DNA of 64,000 nucleotides from contig CAYYFE010000002.1 of assembly GCA_964471115.1 (NCBI GenBank), positions 62,001-126,000 of the forward strand, in the 5' to 3' direction. The notes under the pieces are model-generated. The model made no database searches and had not been told where the DNA came from. It worked only from the letters and a program-made list of their open reading frames with translations. Of the stretch, positions 25,319 to 35,098 are shown in pieces. How positions within the stretch are numbered: the stretch's first letter is position 1; each line of letters opens with the position of its first letter. The stretch is from SYFT01 sp964471115. GTDB lineage: Bacteria > Acidobacteriota > Vicinamibacteria > Vicinamibacterales > SCN-69-37. Both the position numbers and the translations under genes were made by a program.

Positions 25319-27490
25319 ATGCGCAAACTGCTTGTCATCACCATTCTGACGGCCGCGCTGGTCCCGGCCGCCGCCTTCGGGCAGGAAACCACGACGGCCA
25401 CGCAGTCCGGCACGATCGATCTGGGCGTGCGGGGCTCCAGTCTCACCGGCGACGCCGCGCGTTATGAGCGGTATCGCGATCTGGGCGACGGGTTGTTCCT
25501 CGAGAGCTTCCGCTGGAAGGCGCAGAAGAGCGGCTGGTTCCTGGACGCCTGGGCCGATCACGCCGGCCGCCAGGATCAGCGCTACTCGATCTGGGCCGTC
25601 AAGCCCGGCCAGTTCAAGGGCTGGGCGCAGTGGGACCAGATCCCGATGTTGCTCTCCCGCACCACGCGGTCGCCGTACACGTCGCCGGTGCCGGGAGAAT
25701 TCCGGCTCGATGATGCGGTGCAGGCGCAGCTGCAGGCGTTGTCGTCGACCGCGAGGCCGGCGGCGCTGCTCGCGCTGGTCAACGGGTCGCCGACCTTCGA
25801 GCTGAAGTCCCGCCGCGACGCGCTGGCCGGCGGCTTCGAGTTCCTGCCGACGATCAACAGCTCGATCAAGGTGCTGGTGCGCCGCACCGACCGCGAGGGC
25901 GCGCAACCGTTCGGCGGCGCGTACGGCCACAGCCAGGTCGTGGAGTTTGCGGCGCCGATCGACCATCAGATGACGGACTTCGAGGCGTCGGCGGAGATCG
26001 AGAAGGGCAACGCGTTGTTCCGCGCCGGCTACACCGGGTCGTGGTTCACCAACAACGTGACGTCGGCGGTGTTCGACAACCCGCTGCGGGCCACCGACAT
26101 CGCCGGCACGGCCTCGGCGGGCCGCCTGGGCCTGCCCGTGAGCAGCACCCAGCTGGGCGTCAACGGCATGGTGTCGATCAAGCTGCCGCGCAAGTCGCGT
26201 CTGACGGCGTACGCCAGTGTCGGGACGCTCAAGGACGATGACGGCGCGATCCTGCCGATGACGAGCAACACGGCCGTGCTGGCCCTGGCCGGCACGCCGG
26301 AGCGCGCCACGCTGGAAGGCGAAGCGCGGATGACCGGCATGAACCTGACGTTCACGTCGCGGCCGAGCAGCGTCATCAGCCTCAACGCGCGGATGCGGTA
26401 CTACGACTACGACAACCGCATTCCCGAGTTCACCGCGACCAAGAAGGTGGCGTACGACAGTAACGTGTCCACGCTCACCACGCCGCTGCACTCGGAAGGG
26501 TTCAGCGTCACGCGCCTGAACTTCGATGCCGACGTGCGGATCTCGCCGAAGGGGCCCGCGGCCCTGACGCTGGGTTACGGACGGTACACGGACGAACGGA
26601 CGCACCGGATCTTCGAAGAGACGGTCGACAACGTGTTCCGCGCCAAGCTGGATACGCTCAGCACGGGCATCATCTCGGTGCGCGCGATGTACGAACGCGC
26701 GCAGCGCCGCGGCGAGGGCTTTGATGTCGACCTGCTGATCCATGCCAACGAACAGCCCGGCATGCGGCACTTCGACCTGGCCAACCGCGACCGCGACCGG
26801 TTCACACTGCTCGCCTCGTTCATGCCGGTGACCAACTGGGCGATCAATGTCTCGACCGCCATCGGACGCGACGATTACCTGGCCAGCGAATTCGGTCTGC
26901 GCGACAACAACCACGATGTGTTCTCCATCGGGTTCGACGGCACGCCGACCGACAAGGTGACGCTGAGCGCCTCGTACAGCTACGAGGACTACCGCTCGCT
27001 GCAGCGGTCGCGCCAGGCCAACCCCGGCGCGCAGCAGCTGGATCCGTCGCGCAACTGGGCCACCGACGCCGACGACACCGTCCACTCGGTGATCGCCTCG
27101 CTCGATCTGACGCAACTGGCCGAGAAACTGGACCTGCGCTTCAGCTGGGACTACAACCGCACGCGGGCGACCTACGAGTACATCACCGGCGCCGTGGCGA
27201 ACCGCACGCTGCCGGAAGAGGCCATCGTCCCGACGACGTTACCCACGCCGCTGGCGCTGCCGCCGGTCAAGAGCGACCTGTGGCGCGGCACGGCCGATGC
27301 GATCTTCCACATCAACAACCGCATCGCGCTGGGCGTCACCTACTGGTACGACAAGTACGAGGTGGAAGACTTCACGCTCGACTCCGTCGCGCAGACCACC
27401 GCAACCGTCGGCAGCAACATGCTGCTCTACTACACCTACGCCCCCTACACGGCGCACACGACGTGGGGCAGGGTGATTGTGAAGTGGTAA
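25319..27490 (+). CDS. MtrB/PioB-family outer-membrane porin
   Basis: A 723-residue barrel protein with signal peptide (MRKLLVITILTAALVPAAAFG) and many alternating strands with Arg/Tyr ends. Family-typical phrases include LGDGLFLESFRWKAQKSGWF near the N-terminus. It ends in an aromatic residue (GRVIVKW). MtrB/PioB proteins sheath a decaheme cytochrome and let electrons cross the outer membrane; PioB works inward for iron oxidation, MtrB outward for metal reduction. It lacks the N-terminal CxxC of the Shewanella protein. GGAGGAGG precedes the ATG 14 bases after the cytochrome gene. No outer-surface cytochrome (MtrC) lies nearby, so direction of flow is open. Confidence 0.88.
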   Translation: MRKLLVITILTAALVPAAAFGQETTTATQSGTIDLGVRGSSLTGDAARYERYRDLGDGLFLESFRWKAQKSGWFLDAWADHAGRQDQRYSIWAVKPGQFKGWAQWDQIPMLLSRTTRSPYTSPVPGEFRLDDAVQAQLQALSSTARPAALLALVNGSPTFELKSRRDALAGGFEFLPTINSSIKVLVRRTDREGAQPFGGAYGHSQVVEFAAPIDHQMTDFEASAEIEKGNALFRAGYTGSWFTNNVTSAVFDNPLRATDIAGTASAGRLGLPVSSTQLGVNGMVSIKLPRKSRLTAYASVGTLKDDDGAILPMTSNTAVLALAGTPERATLEGEARMTGMNLTFTSRPSSVISLNARMRYYDYDNRIPEFTATKKVAYDSNVSTLTTPLHSEGFSVTRLNFDADVRISPKGPAALTLGYGRYTDERTHRIFEETVDNVFRAKLDTLSTGIISVRAMYERAQRRGEGFDVDLLIHANEQPGMRHFDLANRDRDRFTLLASFMPVTNWAINVSTAIGRDDYLASEFGLRDNNHDVFSIGFDGTPTDKVTLSASYSYEDYRSLQRSRQANPGAQQLDPSRNWATDADDTVHSVIASLDLTQLAEKLDLRFSWDYNRTRATYEYITGAVANRTLPEEAIVPTTLPTPLALPPVKSDLWRGTADAIFHINNRIALGVTYWYDKYEVEDFTLDSVAQTTATVGSNMLLYYTYAPYTAHTTWGRVIVKW

Positions 27491-27507
27491 GAGCAGAGAC
27501 GGCGAAG

Positions 27508-27589
27508 GGATTAGGTATTAGGGATTAGGTATTAGGGATTAGGTATTAGGGGAGGCTTCCCCTATTACCTATTCCCTATTCCCTATGAC
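27508..27589. repeat. Heptamer tandem repeat (GGGATTA/GGTATTA) with inverted second half
   Basis: About six units alternating GGGATTA and GGTATTA are followed by GGGGAGGCTTCCCC and then units of the opposite orientation (TATTACC, TATTCCC). The array occupies nearly the whole 92-base gap between the convergent mtrB-like gene and truA. Confidence 0.9.
27540..27571. terminator. Hairpin between convergent genes, possible bidirectional terminator
   Basis: TAGGTATTAGGGGA pairs with the complementary 14 bases on the right, with one mismatch, around a GGC loop. It was created by inversion within the heptamer array and is placed between two convergent genes. There is no long T tract, so termination is a guess. 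Confidence 0.45.
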
Positions 27590-28320
27590 CTGTAACTGAT
27601 TTTCTCCAGAAACAGTCCCGCGGCCGGCGCCGTGAGTTGCGCCGGCAGCGGGGAGTCGTTCGACAGCAGGTCCCCCACCTGCGCAGGCGTCAGGTCGCCC
27701 CGGCCGACGCCGACGAGCACGCCGACGATGCGTCGGACCATCTTCCAGAGAAAGTGCGAACCGGAGACGTGCACCAGGATCAACGGATCCGCCTCTTCCA
27801 GGTCCAGGCGTGTCAGCAGCACCTGCGTCGACTTCTCCTCCGGGTCATCGTCGGTGAACGCGCGGAAGTCGCCGAAGCCGACCAGGCGGGCGGCGGCTTC
27901 GCGCATGCGCGCCAGGTCGAGCGGCTCCTTGACCCACCAGACGTACGGTTTGAGGAACGCCGAGCGGCGGCGGGAGATCTGATAGCAGTAGTGCCGCGCC
28001 GTGGCGCTGTGGCGCGCGTGGAAGCGGGGCTCGACCCGTTCCACCGACAACACGTTGATGTCGTGCGGCAGGCCGTCGTTGACGCGGGTCAGCAGGGTGT
28101 GCGGCGGCAGGGCCGCCGGCAGGTCGACATGGGCGACCTGGCCGCGCGCATGGACGCCGGCGTCGGTCCGGCCCGCGCCATAGGTCTCGAACCGCTGGCC
28201 GCGCACCGCCTCGGCCAGCGCCCGGTGCAGTTCGCCCTGCACGGTCTTCGCGTTCTTCTGGATCTGCCAGCCGGAGTACCGGGTCCCGGCGTATTCGATG
28301 ACGAACTTATAACGAGGCAC
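27583..28320 (-). CDS. truA: tRNA pseudouridine(38-40) synthase
   Basis: A 245-residue RNA-modifying enzyme that isomerises uridines 38-40 in the anticodon arm. The catalytic aspartate is in GAGRTDAGVHARGQVAH (about 52). Other family blocks are KFVIEYAGTRYSGWQ, ARHSATARHYCYQI and GSHFLWKMVRRIVGVLV. The start is GTG; TATTGT lies exactly six bases upstream within a 17-base spacer shared with the divergent MBL gene, suggesting a leaderless transcript. The length is normal for bacterial TruA. Confidence 0.95.
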   Translation of the reverse strand: MPRYKFVIEYAGTRYSGWQIQKNAKTVQGELHRALAEAVRGQRFETYGAGRTDAGVHARGQVAHVDLPAALPPHTLLTRVNDGLPHDINVLSVERVEPRFHARHSATARHYCYQISRRRSAFLKPYVWWVKEPLDLARMREAAARLVGFGDFRAFTDDDPEEKSTQVLLTRLDLEEADPLILVHVSGSHFLWKMVRRIVGVLVGVGRGDLTPAQVGDLLSNDSPLPAQLTAPAAGLFLEKISYRS

Positions 28321-28325
28321 GTGGG

Positions 28326-28332
28326 TACAATA
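28326..28332. promoter_or_regulatory. Overlapping divergent -10 hexamers (truA / MBL-rhodanese)
   Basis: The two start codons are separated by only 17 bases (28321-28337). TACAAT (28326-28331, plus) lies six bases before the ATG at 28338. On the minus strand TATTGT (28332-28327) lies six bases before the GTG at 28320. Both genes would then be transcribed without leaders from overlapping sites. No convincing -35 boxes are seen. Confidence 0.5.
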
Positions 28333-28337
28333 CCGCC

Positions 28338-29762
28338 ATGTTCATGAAGCGGTTCTTTGAACCCAAACTGGCGCAGGCCAGTTACGTGATTGGGTGCCCC
28401 GGCGCCAAGGCCGCCATCGTCATCGACGCGAACCGCGACGTGGACCAGTACATCCGGGCGGCGGAAGCGGAGGGCGTCTCGATCACCCACGTGACCGAAA
28501 CCCACATCCATGCCGACTACGTCTCAGGCAGCCGCGAGCTGGCCGCGCGGACCGGCGCGACGCTGCTGCTGTCGGATGAAGGGGACGCGGTGTGGAAGTA
28601 CGCGTTTGCCGCCGAGGCCGGGGCCAGGCTGATCAAGGACGGCGACCGCATCACCGTGGGGGCGGTGGTGATTGACGTGGTTCACACCCCCGGGCACACC
28701 CCCGAGCACCTGTCGTTCCTGATCACGGACTCCGCGGCCGCGAACGAACCGATCGCCGTGGTGTCGGGCGACTTCATCTTTGTCGGCGACGTCGGCCGGC
28801 CGGACCTGCTCGAAAAAGCCGCGAACATCAAGGGGACCATGGAGGCCGGAGCGAAGACGCTCTATGCCTCGCTGCGCAAGGCGGACGCGTGGCCGGACTG
28901 GCTGCAGGTGTGGCCCGGTCACGGCGCGGGTTCGTCGTGCGGCAAGGGCATCAGCGCGATCCCTCACAGTACGCTCGGATATGAGCGCCGCTTCAACTGG
29001 GCGTTCCAGGCGAAGACCGAGGCGGAGTTCGTCCAGGCCGTGTTGTCGGGCCAGCCGGATCCACCGAAGTACTTCGCCGAGATGAAGCGGGTGAACAAGG
29101 AGGGGCCGCGGCTGCTGCACGGATTCCGCCGGCCTGATCTCCTGCAGGTGAACGCCCTTGAGGCGGCGCTGGCCGCCGGCGCGCTCGTCGTCGACACCCG
29201 GCCCGCCTCGGCGTACGCGCAGGGGCACGTGCCCGGGACGATCAACATTCCGCTCAACGCGAGCTTCACGACGTGGGCCGGATGGATCGTGCCGTACACG
29301 ACTGACTTCTACTTGATCGTCGATGACACCGCCGGCACGTTGATCGACACCGCCGTGCGTGACCTGGCGATGATTGGACTCGACCGGATTGCCGGCTATT
29401 TCGACGCCGCGGTCATCGATGGCTGGGCCGAGGGCGAGCGGCCGCTGGGGACGGTGGCGCAGATCACGGCCCACGACCTGCAGCAGTCGCTGGCGCACGG
29501 TGCGGTGACGCTGGTCGACGTGCGCAACGACGGCGAATGGGCGGCCGGCCGCATCGCGGGCGCGCAGCACGTGCCGCTTGGCGTGGTCGGCGATCGGGCC
29601 GGAGAGATTCCCACGGGCAAGCCAATCGTCGTCCAGTGCGCGGCCGGTGCGCGGTCGTCGATTGCCGCCAGCCTGCTCAAGGCGCGCGGCATCGACAACG
29701 TCATCAACCTTGTTGGCGGCATCGGTGAGTGGCGAAAGGCGGGGTTGCCGGTAGACAGATAG
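28338..29762 (+). CDS. Persulfide dioxygenase-like MBL protein with two rhodanese domains (CstB-like)
   Basis: A 474-residue cytosolic protein. A metallo-beta-lactamase domain (about 1-245; THIHADYVSGS, HTPGHTPEHL, GDFIFVGDVGRPDLL) is of the persulfide dioxygenase type. A first rhodanese-like domain (about 270-360) lacks the active cysteine; a second (about 375-474) has it in VVQCAAGARSS. This order and the inactive middle domain match CstB of staphylococci, which oxidises persulfides to thiosulfate during sulfide stress. The last His of HxHxDH is Tyr here, as in that subgroup. The stop codon is directly followed by a heptamer array. Confidence 0.87.
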   Translation: MFMKRFFEPKLAQASYVIGCPGAKAAIVIDANRDVDQYIRAAEAEGVSITHVTETHIHADYVSGSRELAARTGATLLLSDEGDAVWKYAFAAEAGARLIKDGDRITVGAVVIDVVHTPGHTPEHLSFLITDSAAANEPIAVVSGDFIFVGDVGRPDLLEKAANIKGTMEAGAKTLYASLRKADAWPDWLQVWPGHGAGSSCGKGISAIPHSTLGYERRFNWAFQAKTEAEFVQAVLSGQPDPPKYFAEMKRVNKEGPRLLHGFRRPDLLQVNALEAALAAGALVVDTRPASAYAQGHVPGTINIPLNASFTTWAGWIVPYTTDFYLIVDDTAGTLIDTAVRDLAMIGLDRIAGYFDAAVIDGWAEGERPLGTVAQITAHDLQQSLAHGAVTLVDVRNDGEWAAGRIAGAQHVPLGVVGDRAGEIPTGKPIVVQCAAGARSSIAASLLKARGIDNVINLVGGIGEWRKAGLPVDR

Positions 29763-29810
29763 TGCGGAGTGCGGAGTGCGGAGTGCGCAGTGCGGAGTGC
29801 GAAGTGCGCG
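29762..29810. repeat. Heptamer tandem repeat (GTGCGGA x7)
   Basis: Seven contiguous units of GTGCGGA with single-base variants (GTGCGCA, GTGCGAA, GTGCGCG). The array begins on the last base of the MBL-rhodanese stop codon and fills most of the gap to the ferredoxin gene. A five-unit array of the same motif is at 56864-56898. Confidence 0.92.
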
Positions 29811-29837
29811 CCGTGGAGTTGCTGAGGTGAGGATCGC

Positions 29838-30197
29838 GTGAAGGAACGAACCACGGTTGAGGCGGCTGCGGCGGCGTTTGGCGTCGGCAAGCTGACGCGC
29901 CATCTGTTCGTGTGTCAGGGCCCCGACTGCGCCTCAGCCGAAGACGCGCAGGCGACCTGGAACCACATCAAGCGGCGGATGAAGGAACTGAACCTGGCCG
30001 GCCCGGACGGTCCGGCGTACCGCACGAAATGCGCGTGTCTTCGGATCTGCACGGGCGGTCCGATTGCCGTCGTGTACCCGGAAGGCACGTGGTACCGGAA
30101 CGTCACCCCGGAGAACGCCGAACGCATCCTGCAGGAGCACCTCATCGGTGGCCGGGTCGTTGACGATCTCTGCTTTGCACGCAACCCGCTGACGTAG
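29838..30197 (+). CDS. Thioredoxin-like 2Fe-2S ferredoxin
   Basis: A 119-residue protein of the thioredoxin-fold ferredoxin type. The ligand set FVCQGPDCAS and RTKCACLRICTGGPIAVVYP resembles the CxxxxC...C...C arrangement of Clostridium pasteurianum-type 2Fe-2S ferredoxins and the NuoE C-terminal domain. It is likely a small electron carrier or a regulatory Fe-S protein. The start is GTG with GAGGTGAGGA upstream. It follows the persulfide dioxygenase, so a shared role in sulfur redox is possible but unproven. Confidence 0.85.
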   Translation: MKERTTVEAAAAAFGVGKLTRHLFVCQGPDCASAEDAQATWNHIKRRMKELNLAGPDGPAYRTKCACLRICTGGPIAVVYPEGTWYRNVTPENAERILQEHLIGGRVVDDLCFARNPLT

Positions 30198-30245
30198 GAC
30201 CCCCACCCGGTTCTCGCATACACTGCGCGCGGGAGATTCGCGTGT

Positions 30246-32567
30246 ATGCGCAGTGACGGCAGTGACCGCATCCTGCTCGGACGACAGATTGGCCACTTCC
30301 GCATCGTCGACTTCGTCGCATCCGGCGGCATGGGGTCGGTGTACGTCGGGTTTGATGAGCGTCTGCAGCGCAAAGTCGCGCTGAAGGCGCTGCGAGCCGG
30401 CCAACTCGACGCCGAGGCCAAGGCCCGCTTTCTCCGGGAGGCACGGGTCCTGTCGCAGCTGCAGCACCCGCACATCTGCCAGATTCACGACCTGCTGGAG
30501 ACCCCCGACGGCGACTTCCTCGTCCTCGAACTGGTGGAGGGGAAGAACCTCAGCGCCGCCCTGGCGGGCAGCGATGCGGCGCTGAAGATGCGCATCGCGC
30601 GGCAGATTGCCGAAGTGCTGGCGGTGACCCATGCCAAGGGGATCATTCATCGCGACCTCAAGCCGGCCAACGTGATGGTCACACCAGCCGGTGAAGTCAA
30701 AGTGCTCGACTTCGGCCTGGCGCGCGGCGCGGCCCTGGCCGCCGAGGACCTGACCGTGGCGCGCATCGACCACGTGCCGCTGGGGCCGGGAGACGATGCG
30801 AGTTATTCCGTCACGCGGCTGGGCTCGGTCGTCGGCACCTTGTCGCACATGAGCCCGGAGCAGGCCCGCGGCGAAGCCGTGACCACAGCGACGGACCTGT
30901 ATTCGTACGGGCTCTTGTTGCAGGAAATCTTCACCGGCCAGCGGGCGCACGTGACGGGAGGCACGGCGGATGAACTGCTCGAGAGGGTCAAGGCGGGCGA
31001 GTCCGTGCCTGTATCTGGGCTCGATGCCGATCTGACCACGCTCATTCACCGCCTGAAGTCCCTGGCGCCGTCGGCACGTCCCGCCGCCGTCGACGTCATC
31101 GACTGGCTGCGTCGCATCGAGGAGGCGCCGCAGCGCAAGCGCCGCCAACAGCTCAAGTGGGCGGCGGCCGGTGTGCTCGTCGCCGTGGCCATCGGCACCA
31201 GCTATCTGAGCTGGCGCATCAACCGGCAGGCCGCGCAGATCGCGGCCGAGGCCGAGCGCGCCAACCGCGAGGCGGCGGCGGCCAATGCCGTCTCCGATTT
31301 TCTCGTGGACGTCTTCCAGGTCTCCGATCCCAGCCAGGGGCGGGGGGAAACGGTCACGGCGCGCGAATTGCTCGACAAGGCCGCCGGTGACATTGACGGA
31401 CGTCTGACCGATCAGCCGATCGTCAAAGCCCGCCTGCTCCGGACGCTCTCGACTGTGTACCGGTCGCTCGGGCTCTACCAGCAGTCCCTGCCACTGGCCG
31501 AAAGCGCCCTGAAATTGCGTGAGGCAGCGCTGCCGCCTGGCGATCCCGTCATCGCCCAGAGTCAGCACGATCTGGGCTGGCTGCACTTCCTGCGCGGCGA
31601 TCTCAAACAGGCCGAGACGTTCCTGTCGCGCTCGGTGGAGGGGCGGCGCCTCGCCTTGGGCCCCGACAGTCTGGAGCTCGCGCAGTCGCTGGTGAACCTT
31701 GGTGTCGTGCTTCAGAATCAGGGCCGGATCGCCGAGGCGCGTCCGATCTACGAGGAAGTGCTGGCGATCCATGACCGGGTGACGCCCGATGGCAGCGTCG
31801 AGGCCGCCACGGCGTTGTCCGACCTCGCGTTCCTCGAGTACAACCAGGCCAACTACGCCAAGGCTGAAGAGTATTACCGCCGCGTCATTCCAATGGAGGA
31901 GCGGTTTGGTGACCCGGCCACCGGAGGCATCGCGATTTCGCTGAGCCAGCTGGCCGGCACTTATCGCGATCAGGGCAAGTCGGCGCTGGCTGAGCCGCTG
32001 ATGGTGCGCGCGGTAGAGATCCAGGAGCGGGTCCTTGGCCCCGAGCACACATTTCTTGCGTTGCGGCTCGATGGGCTTGCGCGCATCTATTTCGACATGG
32101 GACGCCTCGACGACGCCGAGCGGCAGCTGGACCGCGCTGTGGCGATTGAAGAGAAAGCGTTGGGACCCACGCACGCCTGGCTGGCCCAGGGCTTGTACAA
32201 CCGGGCGTTTGTGTACCGCGATCAGGGCCGGCTCGACCTTGCCGCCCGCGAGGCCGAGCGCGCCACCCAGATGTACGAACGGGTGCGGGGCCCAGAGGCC
32301 GTGGACGTGGCCAACGGGCTGGTGCTGCAGGCTGACATCGCGCATCGTCAGCGCCGTCTGGATGCCGCGCGTCCGTGGCTCATGCGGGCCCTGGCCATTT
32401 ACGCGAAGTCCTCCTCGATGAACGCCATGCCGCGGTCGATGTATGCCAGGGGCCTCTACCTGGCTGGACGCCTCGAGGAAGCCCGGACCGAAGCGCAGGC
32501 CCTGCGCACACTGGGTTTCGGCCGTCGCGACTTCGTCGAGTTGTGCCGCGAGCTGGGGATCAACTGA
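30246..32567 (+). CDS. Serine/threonine protein kinase with TPR region
   Basis: A 773-residue membrane kinase. The catalytic domain (about 15-275) has the glycine loop VASGGMGSVY, VALKAL, HRDLKPANVMV and DFGLARG. A long activation segment leads to GTLSHMSPEQARGE. One transmembrane helix (about 293-312) is followed by an extracytoplasmic region of tetratricopeptide repeats (about 380-760) with tyrosine- and alanine-rich 40-residue units of the TPR_12 kind. This is a common acidobacterial and myxobacterial architecture. The TPR part is probably a sensor or docking surface. It lies just upstream of the sigma54-controlled NifU/activator pair, but no link is shown. Confidence 0.93.
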   Translation: MRSDGSDRILLGRQIGHFRIVDFVASGGMGSVYVGFDERLQRKVALKALRAGQLDAEAKARFLREARVLSQLQHPHICQIHDLLETPDGDFLVLELVEGKNLSAALAGSDAALKMRIARQIAEVLAVTHAKGIIHRDLKPANVMVTPAGEVKVLDFGLARGAALAAEDLTVARIDHVPLGPGDDASYSVTRLGSVVGTLSHMSPEQARGEAVTTATDLYSYGLLLQEIFTGQRAHVTGGTADELLERVKAGESVPVSGLDADLTTLIHRLKSLAPSARPAAVDVIDWLRRIEEAPQRKRRQQLKWAAAGVLVAVAIGTSYLSWRINRQAAQIAAEAERANREAAAANAVSDFLVDVFQVSDPSQGRGETVTARELLDKAAGDIDGRLTDQPIVKARLLRTLSTVYRSLGLYQQSLPLAESALKLREAALPPGDPVIAQSQHDLGWLHFLRGDLKQAETFLSRSVEGRRLALGPDSLELAQSLVNLGVVLQNQGRIAEARPIYEEVLAIHDRVTPDGSVEAATALSDLAFLEYNQANYAKAEEYYRRVIPMEERFGDPATGGIAISLSQLAGTYRDQGKSALAEPLMVRAVEIQERVLGPEHTFLALRLDGLARIYFDMGRLDDAERQLDRAVAIEEKALGPTHAWLAQGLYNRAFVYRDQGRLDLAAREAERATQMYERVRGPEAVDVANGLVLQADIAHRQRRLDAARPWLMRALAIYAKSSSMNAMPRSMYARGLYLAGRLEEARTEAQALRTLGFGRRDFVELCRELGIN

Positions 32568-32608
32568 GGGAAATTCCACGGGCCGGCAGTGACTGACGCC
32601 GTGAGACC

Positions 32609-32624
32609 TGCCGGAAACCCGGCA
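32609..32624. promoter_or_regulatory. Palindrome TGCCGG-N4-CCGGCA (candidate activator site 1)
   Basis: TGCCGGAAACCCGGCA is a perfect 6+6 inverted repeat about 60 bases before the NifU-domain gene. The same palindrome occurs at 42162-42177, and near-copies lie at 32633, 42109 and 42133. It is a likely binding site for the activator encoded at 32893-33996. Confidence 0.65.
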
Positions 32625-32632
32625 TCAGGCAC

Positions 32633-32658
32633 TGCCGGAAATCTGGCACAGGTTGTGC
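32633..32658 (+). promoter_or_regulatory. Second palindrome overlapping a sigma54 promoter
   Basis: TGCCGGAAATCTGGCA (32633-32648, one mismatch) runs into TGGCACAGGTTGTGC (32644-32658), in which GG and GC are exactly ten bases apart as required for -24/-12. Predicted transcription would start near 32670, almost at the ATG (32672), so the first mRNA would be nearly leaderless. The overlap suggests negative autoregulation, or that the palindrome is bound by something that excludes RNA polymerase. Confidence 0.55.
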
Positions 32659-32671
32659 GTTGGTCCGGCGC

Positions 32672-32892
32672 ATGACGCGTCGAGAAGCAGTCGAGTACCT
32701 GATCGAGAGAATCCGGCCCGCCTTGCAGGCCGATGGCGGGGATGTGGAACTGGTGGGCCTGGACGGCGACCTGGCCCAGGTGCGCCTGACGGGCGCCTGC
32801 GCCACGTGCCCCAGCGCGCAGACCACGATTCAGGTCGGCATCGAAACGGCCCTGCGGCAGGTCGGGCCGCGCCTGCGCGTGGTGGCGGTCCC

Positions 32893-32896
<4 letters not shown>
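32672..32896 (+). CDS. NifU C-terminal-domain Fe-S protein
   Basis: A 74-residue protein equal to the Nfu/NifU C-terminal domain: IRPALQADGGDVELVGLDG, then VRLTGACATCPSAQTTI, whose CxxC would hold a 4Fe-4S cluster bridged between two subunits. It may deliver Fe-S clusters. ATG at 32672 is chosen over the in-frame TTG four codons earlier because it fits family length and lies after the predicted transcription start. It overlaps the GTG of the next gene (GTGA), so it is co-expressed with a sigma54 activator that has its own cysteine cluster. Confidence 0.88.
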
Positions 32897-33974
<1,078 letters not shown>

Positions 33975-33996
<22 letters not shown>

Positions 33997-34652
33997 ACGT
34001 GGGCGTGTGAGCCGGTCGCGGCTGTCGTCGTTGTGTGCGGCAGACCACGCAGACCGATCAGGACCGCCAGGATGACGAGCATCGCGGGCGCCAGCCACGG
34101 ACGCGTGGTGGCGAACGTGCGAAGCAGCTGCGAGGCCGGTCTCGCGGCGAACAACAGCACCGGCACGGTGCCCGCGCCGAATGCCGACATTGCCAGAGCG
34201 CCCGTGGCGGGAGATGACAACCCGACCGCCAGCGTTGCCGCGCTGTACACCATGCCGCAGGGCAGCAGGCCGTTGACCAGCCCCCACGTGATCGGCGCCC
34301 ACGCGGGCCGCGCCTGCAGCCGCGTGCTCAGACTCGAGACCAGTCGCCCGGCCGCCCGGCCCACCAGGCTTCGTCCGGTCGTTCCCCGCAGCGACACGAC
34401 GGCCTGGGTGAGCAGTGTCGCGGCCACGATCCACGCCAGCCATCGGCCGGCGCCCAGCCCGCTGATGACCGCGCCGGCGGCGCCGGTCATCGCGCCGATG
34501 CACGCGTACACCACAAGACGCGTGGCGTGCATCAACACCGCCCGCGGCCAATCGCGCGGCTGCACGGCCGCCACCAACGGTCCACACATCAGCAGACAGT
34601 GGCCGCTGGCCGACAGGCCCAGCACGAACGCCGCGCCGAGGACCGGGATCAT
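33975..34652 (-). CDS. TauE/SafE-like (UreH/DsbD-type) membrane protein of the cco operon
   Basis: A 225-residue protein of about six helices with the paired signatures GHCLLMCGPLV and GLLPCGMVYSAA. These mark the UreH/CcdA-like branch of the TauE/SafE superfamily often found at the end of cco/fix operons. It is probably involved in metal or thiol handling for oxidase assembly. A His-rich tail (GSHAHVHS) could bind metal. The ATG at 34652 overlaps the stop of the FixH gene (ATGA). The 3' end overlaps the convergent activator gene by 22 bases. Confidence 0.82.
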
Positions 34653-35098
34653 CGAAGGACCACGTCCTGTTCGGCGTAGTAGGGACGACCCTGCCACGAC
34701 CACGTGACCTGCACGCGCCAGAGACCACGCGACAGGTCACCCATCCGGATCTCCTGCTCGGCGCCGGTTCCGGTCGCCGTGGCGGCCAGTACGACCGTGC
34801 GGTCCGCGTCCGCGTTCGACGGCCGGTACAACACCAGCGATCCGGCGTCCGGCTGGTGCGGCCACCGCACGACGAGCCGGTCGTTGTCACTCGACGCAAT
34901 CTCGAACGCCCGGCCGAGTGCCGCGGTATTGGCCTGCGCGGCCATGCGTTCGTCCTGCTTCAGCGCGCGCGCGTAGTAGTCGGGCGTGACCAGGTCGGTG
35001 CGCTGACTGACGGCAATACCCACCATCGTCAACGTGCCAGTGGCGAAGACGATGTAGGTCAGGGCAATCTTCGTGCCCCAGTGCCAGTGACGGGTCAT
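34649..35098 (-). CDS. ccoH: FixH-family cbb3 oxidase assembly protein
   Basis: A 149-residue inner-membrane protein with one N-terminal helix (WGTKIALTYIVFATGTLTMVG) and the family motif VTPDYYARALKQDERMAAQ. A small periplasmic beta domain follows. FixH/CcoH is needed for stable assembly of the cbb3 oxidase. It overlaps both neighbours by four bases, so it is tightly coupled within the cco operon. Confidence 0.9.
   Translation of the reverse strand: MTRHWHWGTKIALTYIVFATGTLTMVGIAVSQRTDLVTPDYYARALKQDERMAAQANTAALGRAFEIASSDNDRLVVRWPHQPDAGSLVLYRPSNADADRTVVLAATATGTGAEQEIRMGDLSRGLWRVQVTWSWQGRPYYAEQDVVLR

Noticed and set aside
27508..27589. Possible telomere-like or CRISPR repeat
   Set aside because: Heptamers with an internal inversion, only 82 bases, similar to other period-7 arrays in the window; better seen as a tandem repeat with a hairpin.
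29934..32579. An open minus-strand frame of 881 codons across the kinase gene
   Set aside because: It mirrors the kinase/TPR gene, whose motifs are unmistakable. Its product is Arg/His/Gln-rich without any fold signature, a usual shadow in GC-rich DNA.
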